Source: Thomasclavelia spiroformis (lineage in GTDB: Bacteria > Bacillota_I > Bacilli_A > Erysipelotrichales > Coprobacillaceae). Taken from it: 62,839 nucleotides of DNA. The first letter of the stretch is position 1. Each line of letters begins with the position of its first letter. Where the stretch lies: assembly GCA_018369555.1 (NCBI GenBank), contig JAGZCC010000005.1:1-62839 (forward strand), read 5' to 3'. Shown here one piece after another: positions 17,405 through 26,615 of the stretch. The translations under genes were made by a program, and so were the position numbers. The notes beneath the pieces were generated by a model. It made no database searches, had not been told where the DNA came from, and was given only the letters and a program-made list of their open reading frames with translations.

Positions 17405-18231
17405 AGCATATATATGGTGAAGATACGCCATTTGCATATCATGCTTTAAAAGGGGTAAATTTAAATATTAAAAAAGGTAGCTTTACTGCAGTCATAGGGC
17501 AGACCGGAAGTGGAAAAAGTACGCTGATTCAACATATTAATGCATTACTTCTTCCTACCAGTGGAAATATTGAAATTGATGGGTATCAAGTTACACCAGC
17601 AAAGAAACCTAGTGGACTTAAAATCTTAAGAAAAAAGGCAGGACTAGTTTTTCAATTTCCTGAATATCAATTATTTGAAGAAACTATTGAAAAAGATATT
17701 ATTTTTGGACCAGTAAATTTTGGAATTAGTGAAGATGATGCTAAACAAATTGCAAAAGAAGTTATAAAAATTGTAGGGTTAGATGAAACCTATTTAAATA
17801 AATCACCATTCGATTTATCAGGTGGACAAAAAAGAAGAGTTGCAATTGCCGGAATTTTGGCATTAGATCCTGATATTTTAATTCTTGACGAACCGACAGC
17901 AGGATTAGATCCACAAGGAGCAAACGAAATGATGAATTTATTTAAAAAAATAAATAAATTTGGAAAAACAATTATTCTTGTGACTCATGATATGAATCAT
18001 GTTTTACAGTATTGCGATGAAGTTGTTGTAATGAATCATGGAAAAGTAGAAAAGCAAGATTCTGTCAAAAATATTTTTAAAGATAGTGAATATTTAAATG
18101 GATTAGGAATTGATTTACCAATTATTACAGATTTTATTTTACAATTAAATGAAGGCGGATTTAATATTAACTCATCAATTAATAATATTGATGAACTTAT
18201 AAAAGCTATAGGTGGTGAGTTAAATGGATAA
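17380..18231 (+). CDS. ecfA2: ECF transporter ATPase A2
   Basis: 283 residues. Second ABC ATPase of the ECF module, forming the heterodimer with EcfA1. Walker A GQTGSGKS, Q-loop VFQFPEYQLFEET, signature LSGGQKRR and Walker B ILILDEPTA are visible. The FPEYQLF segment is typical of the A2 subunit. GGAGGAATT inside ecfA1 provides the ribosome binding site, and the end overlaps ecfT by 8 nt. Confidence 0.96.
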   Translation: MSITFKEVEHIYGEDTPFAYHALKGVNLNIKKGSFTAVIGQTGSGKSTLIQHINALLLPTSGNIEIDGYQVTPAKKPSGLKILRKKAGLVFQFPEYQLFEETIEKDIIFGPVNFGISEDDAKQIAKEVIKIVGLDETYLNKSPFDLSGGQKRRVAIAGILALDPDILILDEPTAGLDPQGANEMMNLFKKINKFGKTIILVTHDMNHVLQYCDEVVVMNHGKVEKQDSVKNIFKDSEYLNGLGIDLPIITDFILQLNEGGFNINSSINNIDELIKAIGGELNG

Positions 18232-19024
18232 TATGACATTTGGTAAATATATTCCAATTAATTCAATAATTCATCAATTAGATCCAAGATTAAAAATATT
18301 ATCGTTAGTATTATTTTTAATTGCAATATTTTTTGATGCAGGCTTAGCAGGGTATGTTATTATGGCTATATTTGCGCTAATAACAACAATTATTTCAAAT
18401 ATTAACGTAAAACACATATTAAAAGCAGTAAAACCTATGTTGTTTATGATGATATTTTTAATGATATTTAATATTTTTTTAATTAAAACAGGAAAACTGT
18501 TATTTAGTATAGGCTTTATAAAAGTATATGCTGATGCATTACTACAATCAGCATATATATTTATTAGGTTAGTTTTAATAATTACAATGACTACAATTTT
18601 AACTTCTTCAACAAAACCACTTGATCTTACACTTGCAATCGAAGATCTTTTGAATCCATTAAAAAAAATTGGATTTCCATCTCACGAACTTGCAATGATG
18701 ATTTCTATTGCATTAAGATTTATCCCTGATTTATTAGATGAAGCAAAAAGAATAATGAAAGCACAAGCAAGTAGAGGTGTAGATTTCAGCGAGGGAAAAT
18801 TGACTGATAAAATAAAAGCCATTGTTTCGCTGATTATACCATTGTTTATATCAGCATTTCAGCGTGCAGAGGATTTGGCAAATGCAATGGAAAGTCGTAA
18901 CTATAATCCAGAAGCTGCAAGAACACGCTATAAAACATTAAAATGGAGAAAAACTGATACTGTAGCGTTTATTTTTACTATTATGGTTTCAGGGTGTGTT
19001 ATAACACTTAGTTTTACATTGTAA
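18224..19024 (+). CDS. ecfT: ECF transporter transmembrane protein EcfT
   Basis: 266 residues with an N-terminal block of about four membrane helices (for example LKILSLVLFLIAIFFDAGLA) and a cytoplasmic coupling domain. The two coupling motifs, ASRG in KAQASRGVDF and the SRNY of AMESRNYNPEA, contact EcfA1 and EcfA2. It joins the ATPases to S components in the membrane. It overlaps ecfA2 by 8 nt and truA by one base, so all four genes are probably coupled. Confidence 0.95.
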   Translation: MDNMTFGKYIPINSIIHQLDPRLKILSLVLFLIAIFFDAGLAGYVIMAIFALITTIISNINVKHILKAVKPMLFMMIFLMIFNIFLIKTGKLLFSIGFIKVYADALLQSAYIFIRLVLIITMTTILTSSTKPLDLTLAIEDLLNPLKKIGFPSHELAMMISIALRFIPDLLDEAKRIMKAQASRGVDFSEGKLTDKIKAIVSLIIPLFISAFQRAEDLANAMESRNYNPEAARTRYKTLKWRKTDTVAFIFTIMVSGCVITLSFTL

Positions 19025-19755
19025 TGGTTAGAGTAAAATGTATAGTTAGTTACGACGGTAGTAAATTTTATGGTTTTCAAATTCAAAATAAATTAAGAAC
19101 TGTTCAGGGAGAAATTCAAAAAGCATTAAAAAGGATTTGTGAAGAAGAAATAACGATTCATGCATCTGGCAGAACTGATGCTAAAGTGCATGGAAATAAA
19201 CAAGTTTTTCATTTTGACACATTAAGACAAATGCCGGAAAAACAATGGAAGAGAGCGATAAATCACTTTTTACCAAATGATATATATATATTGGAGACAT
19301 TATTTGTAAGTGAAGATTTTCATAGTAGATATAGTGCAACAAAAAAAGAGTATCGTTATTTATTAAGTACAAAAGAATATAGCCCTTTTGAAACAAATTA
19401 TATATATCAATATGGTAGGCCACTAGATTTAGAATTAATGAAAGATGCTGCAAGTATTTTTATAGGAGAGCATGACTTTGCATCATTTTGTAGTTACGAT
19501 CAATATGGGAATACAATTAGAGAATTATATAAAATATTAATCGAAGATAACAATGGAATTATAACCTTTACCATAGTGGGAAATGGTTTTAGACGTTATA
19601 TGGTAAGACATATTGTTGGTGGTTTGATACAAGTGGGTGCTAAAAGAGTAACAAAAAAAAGGTTACAAGAACTTTTAGATAGTAAAGGGAGAGAGAAATG
19701 TTTATTTAAAGCAAAACCACAAGGATTATATTTATATGAAGTATTCTATGACTAA
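19024..19755 (+). CDS. truA: tRNA pseudouridine(38-40) synthase
   Basis: 243 residues. It converts uridines 38-40 of the tRNA anticodon arm to pseudouridine. The catalytic Asp is in ASGRTDAKVHG (about residue 52). YDGSKFYGFQIQ at the start and FLRYMVR-like FRRYMVRHIVGGLIQVG near the end are typical. It overlaps ecfT by one base. In Bacillus rplM-rpsI follow truA; they do not here. Confidence 0.95.
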   Translation: MVRVKCIVSYDGSKFYGFQIQNKLRTVQGEIQKALKRICEEEITIHASGRTDAKVHGNKQVFHFDTLRQMPEKQWKRAINHFLPNDIYILETLFVSEDFHSRYSATKKEYRYLLSTKEYSPFETNYIYQYGRPLDLELMKDAASIFIGEHDFASFCSYDQYGNTIRELYKILIEDNNGIITFTIVGNGFRRYMVRHIVGGLIQVGAKRVTKKRLQELLDSKGREKCLFKAKPQGLYLYEVFYD

Positions 19756-19947
19756 AAAGGATTGAAATATTTTGAATGAAAAATATATGTGGTAAAAAGC
19801 ATATTATTTAAAAAAACTGTTTATAATATAATTATAACATTAAATTGGTAATCAAAAACATAAAGATTAATGGATTAGATCAGAATTTTTATTAGTTTTA
19901 ATATTTAATTATAAGTGGTAAAATGTTCCTATAAAGGGGGTGAAAAT

Positions 19948-21150
19948 ATGGTGCATGCCTGTATTCATAAATATTTATCAGAACATAGAAGTAATTATCA
20001 AGGAAAGTATCGTTGCCATAGTTGTGTTCAAACAAAACAGTATGAACATAAATTTCATTATTATATTCGAGATACTCAATTTAGGGAAATTAATGTATTT
20101 TTAACATTAGATTATTCTGGTTCAAAAATAAGAAGTATATTTTCAGTAGATCTTCATGAACAGGAAGAAGAGTATATTATTAAAGATGCATTAAAGCAAA
20201 TATTATATTTTAATGAATATCATACACTTTTAAAGTGTGATGATTTTCAAGAGTATATAGATTGTAAAAATAAAGAAATAATGCTAGAACCATTAGATTA
20301 TCGAAATATTCTTGATTATTTAGAGTATCATCGAGGAATTAATCAGGAAACAATAGATGAATTTTATGAAATTTTTATGCCATATTTAGAAAAGCTGGTA
20401 AAAATGGAAAATTATAGAAAATTTATTGATTCAGTTAATTTGTTACTTGATAAAATTTTATATGAATATGAATGGGATGGAACGACAGCAAAATATTTAG
20501 ATACGCAATATCAATTTCATTTATATTATTTTAGAAAAATTATTAGAATGGTATTCGAAAAACTTGATGTTTTTTATGATCAAGTTAAAGAAAGTTTATT
20601 AGAAGCAATTTGGAAATTATGTACATCTCAAAGATTTGCCTTTGCAATTATGACCGATTTTGGAAATTTAGTATTATCACATTACAAAGTAACTAAAGCA
20701 ATTTTTAAATATGTAGATAATTATCTTCAGGATAATAATAAAGATAAAAATATTGTTGTTGCATATCTAAAAGCTATTTTTGAAAGTAATTATGAGGCCT
20801 TTAAAGAATCATCAATGGACGTAATAAGATTTGTGATGAATGATATGCTAACATTTGCAAATCATGATTTACAATTAGCAATTGGTAATTCAATAGTTAG
20901 AAGTGAAGGATATGATTTATTAATTAATTTATTTTCAAAAGATTATAATACATTTGTTTTTGTTTGTTTTCCAATTTCCACATTTCCTAAAGAATATCAT
21001 GAAAAAATACGTGAGGAGTTAGAAAAAGCAATTAGATTTTATGCGGGTAGAATGGAGCACGATGAGTATCGTTTGAGTTCATTTGAACAAGTAAGTAATA
21101 TAAATAGATTATTAATGGAAAATTACAAGGAGTATGGTAAAAATGAATAA
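19948..21150 (+). CDS. Uncharacterised protein with Cys/His N-terminus
   Basis: 400 residues that I do not recognise. The first 40 residues hold MVHACIHKYL, RCHSC and YEHKFH, a Cys/His pattern that could bind one metal ion. The remainder is predicted mostly helical and rich in Tyr, Phe, Lys and Glu, with no signal peptide or clear membrane segment. The ATG at 19948 is preferred, with AAAGGGGGTGA as ribosome binding site. The 192-nt gap upstream is AT-rich, with TATAAT-like boxes but no paired -35. The next gene starts 8 nt before this stop, so the two are coupled. Confidence 0.7.
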   Translation: MVHACIHKYLSEHRSNYQGKYRCHSCVQTKQYEHKFHYYIRDTQFREINVFLTLDYSGSKIRSIFSVDLHEQEEEYIIKDALKQILYFNEYHTLLKCDDFQEYIDCKNKEIMLEPLDYRNILDYLEYHRGINQETIDEFYEIFMPYLEKLVKMENYRKFIDSVNLLLDKILYEYEWDGTTAKYLDTQYQFHLYYFRKIIRMVFEKLDVFYDQVKESLLEAIWKLCTSQRFAFAIMTDFGNLVLSHYKVTKAIFKYVDNYLQDNNKDKNIVVAYLKAIFESNYEAFKESSMDVIRFVMNDMLTFANHDLQLAIGNSIVRSEGYDLLINLFSKDYNTFVFVCFPISTFPKEYHEKIREELEKAIRFYAGRMEHDEYRLSSFEQVSNINRLLMENYKEYGKNE

Positions 21151-22051
21151 TAAAGGAAAAAAAACAGTTACTTCTTTAGCGGTTTTAGCAGGGTTAGTAT
21201 CAGGGGTAGGAGCTTTAAACATGTTTGTTAATCGAACTGTTAAATCTATAATCTATCGCCACCATAAAGATGATGATAAGCCAAGCATTTTAGAAACAAA
21301 GTATAAAAGTAAAAATATATATATAAAAAATAAACAAGATATTCGATTAAGAGGAATTTTAATCGAAGAAACAAACGCTACAAAAACTTTAATAATATTA
21401 CATCCTTTTGCATTAGAAGCAAAAGATATGTCTCTCTATGTTCCGTTTTTTAAAGACCGTTATCCTTTATGGAATATCTTATTAGTAGATGCGTGTACTC
21501 ATGGACAAAGTGATGGATATATACGAGGATTAGGTATAAAAGATGTAAATGATTTAGTTTGTTGGAATGATTATTTGCTAAAAGAATATGGTAAAGAACA
21601 TCAAATTATTTTGTATGGGAAAGAAACAGGAGCTAATACAATATTAAAAGCTGCTAGCAAACATTTATTAAAAAATGTAAAAGCGATAATTAGTGATGGG
21701 GCATATACCAGTGTATATGATATATTAGCTTATCGAATTGTTAAAGATTATAAAGTAGTGAAATTTCCAACTATTCAAATGATTCAACATAAAATTAAAA
21801 ATGAAATAAAGATCAATATTAAAGAATCATATCCTTTAATGTTAAAACATAATGATATACCAACGTTATTTATTCATATGAAAAATGATGATTTTGTACC
21901 ATTAGATATGGTGTATCCATTATATAATGCAAATCGAGGAAGTAAAGAACTATTTGTTTTGAAAGATGAACATTATTTATATGAATTAAACGAAACAGAT
22001 GATTTTAAAAATACATTAAAAAATTTTATTTTTGAATATGTAAATGACTAA
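21143..22051 (+). CDS. Alpha/beta-hydrolase-fold protein without Ser nucleophile
   Basis: 302 residues. An N-terminal hydrophobic anchor (VTSLAVLAGLVSGVGALNMF) is followed by a YqkD/FrsA-like hydrolase domain: LLVDACTHGQSDG after the oxyanion strand, then the nucleophile elbow. The elbow reads LYGKETGANT, so the GxSxG Ser is Glu. The later acid (HMKNDDFVP) and His (KDEHYLYEL) are kept. It may be a non-catalytic binding protein or use a different chemistry. The start at 21143 is chosen because AGGAG lies 10 nt upstream; an ATG at 21134 is too close. Confidence 0.8.
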   Translation: MNNKGKKTVTSLAVLAGLVSGVGALNMFVNRTVKSIIYRHHKDDDKPSILETKYKSKNIYIKNKQDIRLRGILIEETNATKTLIILHPFALEAKDMSLYVPFFKDRYPLWNILLVDACTHGQSDGYIRGLGIKDVNDLVCWNDYLLKEYGKEHQIILYGKETGANTILKAASKHLLKNVKAIISDGAYTSVYDILAYRIVKDYKVVKFPTIQMIQHKIKNEIKINIKESYPLMLKHNDIPTLFIHMKNDDFVPLDMVYPLYNANRGSKELFVLKDEHYLYELNETDDFKNTLKNFIFEYVND

Positions 22052-22083
22052 GTAATAAAATAATATTGTATGGAGGTGAGGTT

Positions 22084-22914
22084 TTGAATAATAAAAGAAA
22101 CACAGAAGTAGATATTTTATATAATTTGTTAACATATATAAATGCATCATATAGCCAAGGCATATATTATACAATATGTTATCAAGTATTAAATAACATT
22201 GAAAAAATACCAAATATAAGTATTAATGAATTAGCAGATTTATGTTATACATCACCCGCAACAATATCCCGTTTTTGTAAGGCTTTAAAATGCGATAATT
22301 TTGCTGAGTTTAAAAAAGAAGTAGAATCTGGATTAAGACAAGCAAATCATGAAATCAAATTAAATTCACAGAATTTAGGTGAAATTCATAATGAACCATC
22401 AAAGTGCATAGATATGGTATATGATTTATCTATTGATTCATTAAAAGAAAGTAAACAATATGTTAATATTCACGAAATAGATCATTTATGTGATATTATA
22501 TATAATGCAAAAAAATTACACTTTTTTGGTTTTCAATTCAACAAAATATTAGCGTCTGATATTCAATTTAAATTAGTAAAATTAGGCAAATTTTCTTATG
22601 CATTTTCTGATCGTGGAGATGATAGCCAAAGAATTGAGCTACTAGATAAAAACAGTGTAGCAATTGTGTTATCTGTACGAGCTCGGATGATGCCGGTAGG
22701 AGAATTAATTAGGTCAATTAAAAATCGAGGAGCTCAAGTAATTTTAATAACAATGAATAAGCAAAGTGAAGTAATTAAATTAGCTGATCGAACATTTATT
22801 ATTCATGGCCAAGAAAGCAATTTTACGGAATCATCTTTATCAGGAACAACAACAATGAAAACATATCTTGATTTATTATATGTTCGTTATGGAATTTTGT
22901 ATTCAAGAAGATAG
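22084..22914 (+). CDS. RpiR-family transcriptional regulator
   Basis: 276 residues starting at TTG, chosen because GGAGGTGA lies 5 nt upstream. The N-terminal HTH (ISINELADLCYTSPATISRF, about residues 39-58) is of the RpiR type. The C-terminal SIS sugar-phosphate-binding domain covers about residues 115-255 (IVLSVRARMMPVGELIRSIK). RpiR proteins usually control sugar or amino-sugar genes. The next gene, an aldolase-like enzyme, lies 10 nt downstream and may be under its control; the ligand is unknown. Confidence 0.88.
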   Translation: MNNKRNTEVDILYNLLTYINASYSQGIYYTICYQVLNNIEKIPNISINELADLCYTSPATISRFCKALKCDNFAEFKKEVESGLRQANHEIKLNSQNLGEIHNEPSKCIDMVYDLSIDSLKESKQYVNIHEIDHLCDIIYNAKKLHFFGFQFNKILASDIQFKLVKLGKFSYAFSDRGDDSQRIELLDKNSVAIVLSVRARMMPVGELIRSIKNRGAQVILITMNKQSEVIKLADRTFIIHGQESNFTESSLSGTTTMKTYLDLLYVRYGILYSRR

Positions 22915-22924
22915 GAGGATAAGC

Positions 22925-23956
22925 ATGTATAGTTTTACAAATGATTATAGTGAGGGAGCACATTATAAAATATTAGAAGCATTGTCAAAAATAAACAATG
23001 AACAAAATACAGGATATGGATTAGATAAATATTGTTATGAAGCAACAAATATCTTAAAAAAACTAATGGAAAATGATAATGTAGATGTACATTATCTTGT
23101 AGGAGGAACACAAACTAATGCAACATTTATAGCTTCAGCATTAAAACCATATCAAGCTGTAATTGCTGTAGATAGCGGACATATAAATGTTCATGAAACT
23201 GGAGCAATTGAAGCTACAGGACATAAAGTACTCACAAAAGTACATAAAGATGGAAAATTAACGATAGAAATAATAAAGGAAATAATTGAAGAACATCAAG
23301 ATGAACACATGGTACAACCTAAGATGGTCTATATTTCACAAACTACAGAATATGGAACTGTATATACAGTAGAGGAATTAAAAGAAATTTACTCTTTTTG
23401 TAAAAAGAATAACTTATATTTATACGTTGATGGAGCAAGACTTGGAAGTGCACTTGCAATAAATGGAACTCCTACATTAAAAGATTTATCTAATTATAGT
23501 GATGCTTTTTATATAGGTGGGACAAAAATGGGAGCATTATTTGGAGAATGTTTAGTTATTGTAAATGATAACTTAAAAAATGATTTTAGATACAATATTA
23601 AACAAAGAGGTGCAATGCTAGCAAAAGGGTGGTTACTAGGAATACAATTTAAAGAATTATTTAGTAATAATCTTTATTTGGAAATTGGAATACATGAAAA
23701 TAAAATGGCTGATATTTTAAGAGAAGGACTTAAAGATTATGATATGTATGTTAATTCCTTAAGTAATCAAGTATTTCCTATTTTACCAAACGATTTAATA
23801 ATAAAATTACAACGTGAATATTCTTTTAATATAATGAATAAAATTGATGAAAATCATTATTGTATTCGTTTAGTTACATCGTGGGCTACTCAAAAAAAAG
23901 ATGTTGATAATTTTATAAAAACTATCAAACAATATGCAAAAGATTATAACTTGTAA
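22925..23956 (+). CDS. Threonine aldolase-like PLP enzyme
   Basis: 343 residues of the beta-eliminating lyase/threonine aldolase fold. YSEGAHYKILEAL at the N-terminus, VDSGHINVHETGAIEATGHK, the aspartate in LYVDGARLGSAL and the PLP lysine in YIGGTKMGALFGE are all present. Low-specificity L-threonine aldolases cleave threonine to glycine and acetaldehyde; the exact substrate here is not certain. The ATG at 22925 follows GGAGGATAAGC. It probably shares a transcript with the RpiR gene. Confidence 0.85.
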   Translation: MYSFTNDYSEGAHYKILEALSKINNEQNTGYGLDKYCYEATNILKKLMENDNVDVHYLVGGTQTNATFIASALKPYQAVIAVDSGHINVHETGAIEATGHKVLTKVHKDGKLTIEIIKEIIEEHQDEHMVQPKMVYISQTTEYGTVYTVEELKEIYSFCKKNNLYLYVDGARLGSALAINGTPTLKDLSNYSDAFYIGGTKMGALFGECLVIVNDNLKNDFRYNIKQRGAMLAKGWLLGIQFKELFSNNLYLEIGIHENKMADILREGLKDYDMYVNSLSNQVFPILPNDLIIKLQREYSFNIMNKIDENHYCIRLVTSWATQKKDVDNFIKTIKQYAKDYNL

Positions 23957-24024
23957 TCAATAATGATAAGTAATATAATGAGTGTAGGATTACTTCCTAT
24001 AATAAAAAGATTGGAGAAATTAAG

Positions 24025-24300
24025 ATGAATAAAACTGAATTAGTGGAAGCAATTGCTTCAAACACAAATATGACAAAAACAGATGTAGATAAAGTTATTA
24101 ATTCATTTATTGAAGTAGTAACAGACGCCTTAGTAAAAAATGAAAAAGTATCATTAAAAGGATTTGGAAATTTTGAAATTAGAGAAAGAGGAGAAAGAAC
24201 AGGACGTAATCCAAGAACTGGAGAAACGATGACTATTTCAGCTAGTAAAGCACCAGCATTTAAAGCTAGCAGCGCTTTAAAAAATGCAGTTAATAAATAA
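24025..24300 (+). CDS. hup: DNA-binding protein HU
   Basis: 91 residues. MNKTELVEAIA, the dimer core KVSLKGFGNFEIRERGER and the DNA-clasping arm GRNPRTGETMTISASKAPAF identify HU, the main nucleoid protein of Firmicutes. It stands alone with a ribosome binding site TTGGAGAAAT and ends at a bidirectional terminator shared with the convergent gene. Confidence 0.97.
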   Translation: MNKTELVEAIASNTNMTKTDVDKVINSFIEVVTDALVKNEKVSLKGFGNFEIRERGERTGRNPRTGETMTISASKAPAFKASSALKNAVNK

Positions 24301-24324
24301 AAAAATGGTCATTGACCATTTTTT
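24301..24324. terminator. Bidirectional terminator, hup / DUF4230 gene
   Basis: AAAATGGTC (24302-24310) and GACCATTTT (24314-24322) form a 9-bp stem with an ATT loop and A/T runs on both sides. The stop codon of the minus-strand gene (24309-24311) lies inside the hairpin. Confidence 0.85.
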
Positions 24325-24944
24325 GTTTCTAAAAATTTAACCTCAATATCAAAATTTTCATTAACACTAGGAATAACATTTAAATATTTTTTTATTACAT
24401 TTTGAGTTTTAGTTGCTGCTTCACTTAATAAACCATTTTCAATTGCCTCTGCAGCTACTAGTTCTTTTTGTTTTTTAGCGAAAGTAGCATAATCATTTAT
24501 TGAAATAGGATTAAAAACATTTTTAGATTCATCATAGACTTCAATACTATTTTCATCAATTTCATTACTTAATATTTCAATTTCAGGAATTGAAACGATT
24601 ATTTTATTTGAATTAATAGCTACTTCAATTTCCTCCATTTTAATACCTGCTTTCAATTTACCATCATAAGTAATTAAAAAGCTTTTTTCAGTAAGTGGAA
24701 TATTCCATCCATTAAACTTTAAACTATCAGAAAATTCGCCAACTTTAGTATAATTATATGATATAGTAGCAAGTTCTTCAATTTCCTGCAATTGTTGAGT
24801 TAAAGCAGTTGAAGTAATTTCTGGGTTACTATTTTTTTTAGCATATCTCGTGCCAGCAAAAAAAATTAATATCATAAGCAGTAGAATTAGTATAATTCCT
24901 CCTATTGCTTTTTTTGTATTACTAAAAGTATTAAATAATTTCAT
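24309..24944 (-). CDS. DUF4230-family membrane protein
   Basis: 211 residues. One membrane helix (AIGGIILILLLMILIFFAGT, about residues 13-32) anchors an outward domain. ELATISYNYTKVGEFSDS and WNIPLTEKSFLITYDGKLKA are the recognisable DUF4230 features. Function unknown. The ATG at 24944 is chosen because AGGTGA sits 6 nt upstream; a GTG at 24953 would overlap that site. It lies alone, convergent with hup. Confidence 0.85.
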   Translation of the reverse strand: MKLFNTFSNTKKAIGGIILILLLMILIFFAGTRYAKKNSNPEITSTALTQQLQEIEELATISYNYTKVGEFSDSLKFNGWNIPLTEKSFLITYDGKLKAGIKMEEIEVAINSNKIIVSIPEIEILSNEIDENSIEVYDESKNVFNPISINDYATFAKKQKELVAAEAIENGLLSEAATKTQNVIKKYLNVIPSVNENFDIEVKFLETKNGQ

Positions 24945-24996
24945 ATCTATCACCTAAAAACATTATAGCATAATTCGACAATATGTTAATAAAATA

Positions 24997-25016
24997 AAAA
25001 AGCCAAAAGGCTTTTT
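24997..25016. terminator. Terminator downstream of pduL
   Basis: AAAAAGCC (24997-25004) and GGCTTTTT (25009-25016) with an AAAA loop. It is symmetric and works best for the minus strand, ending pduL, whose stop codon overlaps the arm. Confidence 0.8.
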
Positions 25017-25587
25017 ATTTAATGATAATTCCATATACTTCTCTACCACAACCAGCAGCATTAGATTCATCAGTATCAATATGCATTGCAGTAGCATAAT
25101 TTTCACTTACACGACAAACCACATCACCAAAGATCAATGAGCGATCATCAGTATCAATTTTAACATTAACAATTTCTTTATCAACAACTCCAAATTCTTC
25201 AGCATCAGCAGGTGTCATATGAATATGTCTTTTTGCAGCAATTACACCACAAGAAAGTACTACCTCACCTGCAGGACCAACTAATTTACATCCTTCAGTT
25301 CCTTCAATATCACCTGATTCTCTAATATTAGCTTTAAGTCCTAATGAACGAGCATCAGTTAAAGATAATTCAACTTGAGTAGTTTTACGAACAGGTCCTA
25401 AAACAGACATTTTTTGTTCCCCTTTAGTACCAACAACTGTAACTTTTTCTTCACATGCAAATTGTCCTGGTTGAGATAAATCTTTTTTGTTTGTCAATTG
25501 ATATCCTTTTCCAAATAGCGTTTCTAAATCCTCTTGCGATAAATGAATATGTCTTGCTGAGGTTTCAACAATAAATTTTTTATCCAT
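25015..25587 (-). CDS. pduL: Phosphate propanoyltransferase PduL
   Basis: 190 residues. It interconverts acyl-CoA (acetyl or propionyl) with acyl phosphate. The two zinc-binding repeats are clear: SARHIHLSQEDLETLFG (about residue 10) and AKRHIHMTPADAEEFG (about residue 120), with a third His in ATAMHIDTDESNAAGCG. There is no N-terminal encapsulation peptide and no microcompartment gene around it, so it is likely the cytosolic form acting as a phosphotransacetylase in acetate formation. AAGGAGAATAT precedes the ATG. Confidence 0.93.
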   Translation of the reverse strand: MDKKFIVETSARHIHLSQEDLETLFGKGYQLTNKKDLSQPGQFACEEKVTVVGTKGEQKMSVLGPVRKTTQVELSLTDARSLGLKANIRESGDIEGTEGCKLVGPAGEVVLSCGVIAAKRHIHMTPADAEEFGVVDKEIVNVKIDTDDRSLIFGDVVCRVSENYATAMHIDTDESNAAGCGREVYGIIIK

Positions 25588-25657
25588 AATATTCTCCTTT
25601 TTCCTATATATATATTACTCCTTTTAACAGTATTTTCAAGAAAATTAAAAAAAAATT

Positions 25658-25696
25658 AAAAAAAATATAATTTAATGTCAAAAAAAATATAATTTA
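25658..25696. repeat. Two direct repeats upstream of pduL and cdaA
   Basis: A 17-base unit (eight A, then TATAATTTA) occurs at 25658-25674 and again at 25680-25696, a period of 22 bases. It lies between the divergent pduL and cdaA genes. It may be a curved A-tract or UP-element-like region, or chance in AT-rich DNA. Confidence 0.5.
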
Positions 25697-25787
25697 TTCT
25701 ATTAAAGAAAATTAAATATACACTAAATGGTTTTTATTTTGAATATGATAATGTTATAATAAATCGTGAAAGTGGGTGGTATTAATA

Positions 25788-26615
25788 ATGACAACAATTT
25801 CAACAGTTACATTTAATTTAAGTTCAATATTTAATGTTGTTAGAACAATTATTGATTTAATATTGGTATGGTATGTAATCTATGTATTAATTTCGATGAT
25901 GAAACAAAATATGCGCACAATGCAATTATTTAAAGGTGTTTTATTGATATTAATCTTAAAAATGTTTACAAGTTTGCTAGGATTAAGTGTAATGGATTAT
26001 TTAGTGGATATTGTATTGACATGGGGCGTAGTTGCTATTATTGTTGTATTCCAACCTGAAATTAGAGGATTATTAGAGAAGATGGGGCGAACTAAACTAG
26101 AGCCTAATCATGATAAATTATCAGATGATGAAAAAGAGAGGTTAATGGATGAATTAGTTAGTGCAATAACTAAATTATCAGAAGATCAAACGGGGGCATT
26201 AATTACATTCGAATGCGGTCAATCTTTAATTGATTATATAAATACTGGAACTAAAATAAATGCAGATATTAAAGCTGAACTTTTTACAACAATATTTTGG
26301 GAAGGAACACCGTTACATGATGGTGCTACGATTATTAAAGATGATCGAGTTGTTTGTGCTGCAGCTTTTTATCCACCTACTAATCAAGAACTTAGTCCGT
26401 TATATGGAGCAAGACATCGAGCTGCTCTTGGAATAAGCGAAATAACTGATTCTTTAACGGTTGTAGTATCAGAAGAAACAGGGACTATATCATTTGCTAA
26501 AGATGGTAAATTGCGTAAAATACCGAGAAAAGAATTACGAGCATCTTTAGTTAATGAGTTAAATTGGTTTAAAGCAAAAGAAAAAGGTGGTGAAAATGAT
26601 GTCAAAAAAAGATAA
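25788..26615 (+). CDS. cdaA: Diadenylate cyclase CdaA
   Basis: 275 residues. Three N-terminal membrane helices (to about residue 85) precede the DAC domain, which makes c-di-AMP from two ATP. The motifs LHDGATIIKDD and YGARHRAALGISE carry the catalytic DGA and RHR. The ATG at 25788 follows GGGTGG; TATAAT at 25755-25760 may be its -10 box. It overlaps cdaR and forms the conserved cdaA-cdaR-glmM operon that links c-di-AMP with cell-wall precursor supply. Confidence 0.96.
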   Translation: MTTISTVTFNLSSIFNVVRTIIDLILVWYVIYVLISMMKQNMRTMQLFKGVLLILILKMFTSLLGLSVMDYLVDIVLTWGVVAIIVVFQPEIRGLLEKMGRTKLEPNHDKLSDDEKERLMDELVSAITKLSEDQTGALITFECGQSLIDYINTGTKINADIKAELFTTIFWEGTPLHDGATIIKDDRVVCAAAFYPPTNQELSPLYGARHRAALGISEITDSLTVVVSEETGTISFAKDGKLRKIPRKELRASLVNELNWFKAKEKGGENDVKKR

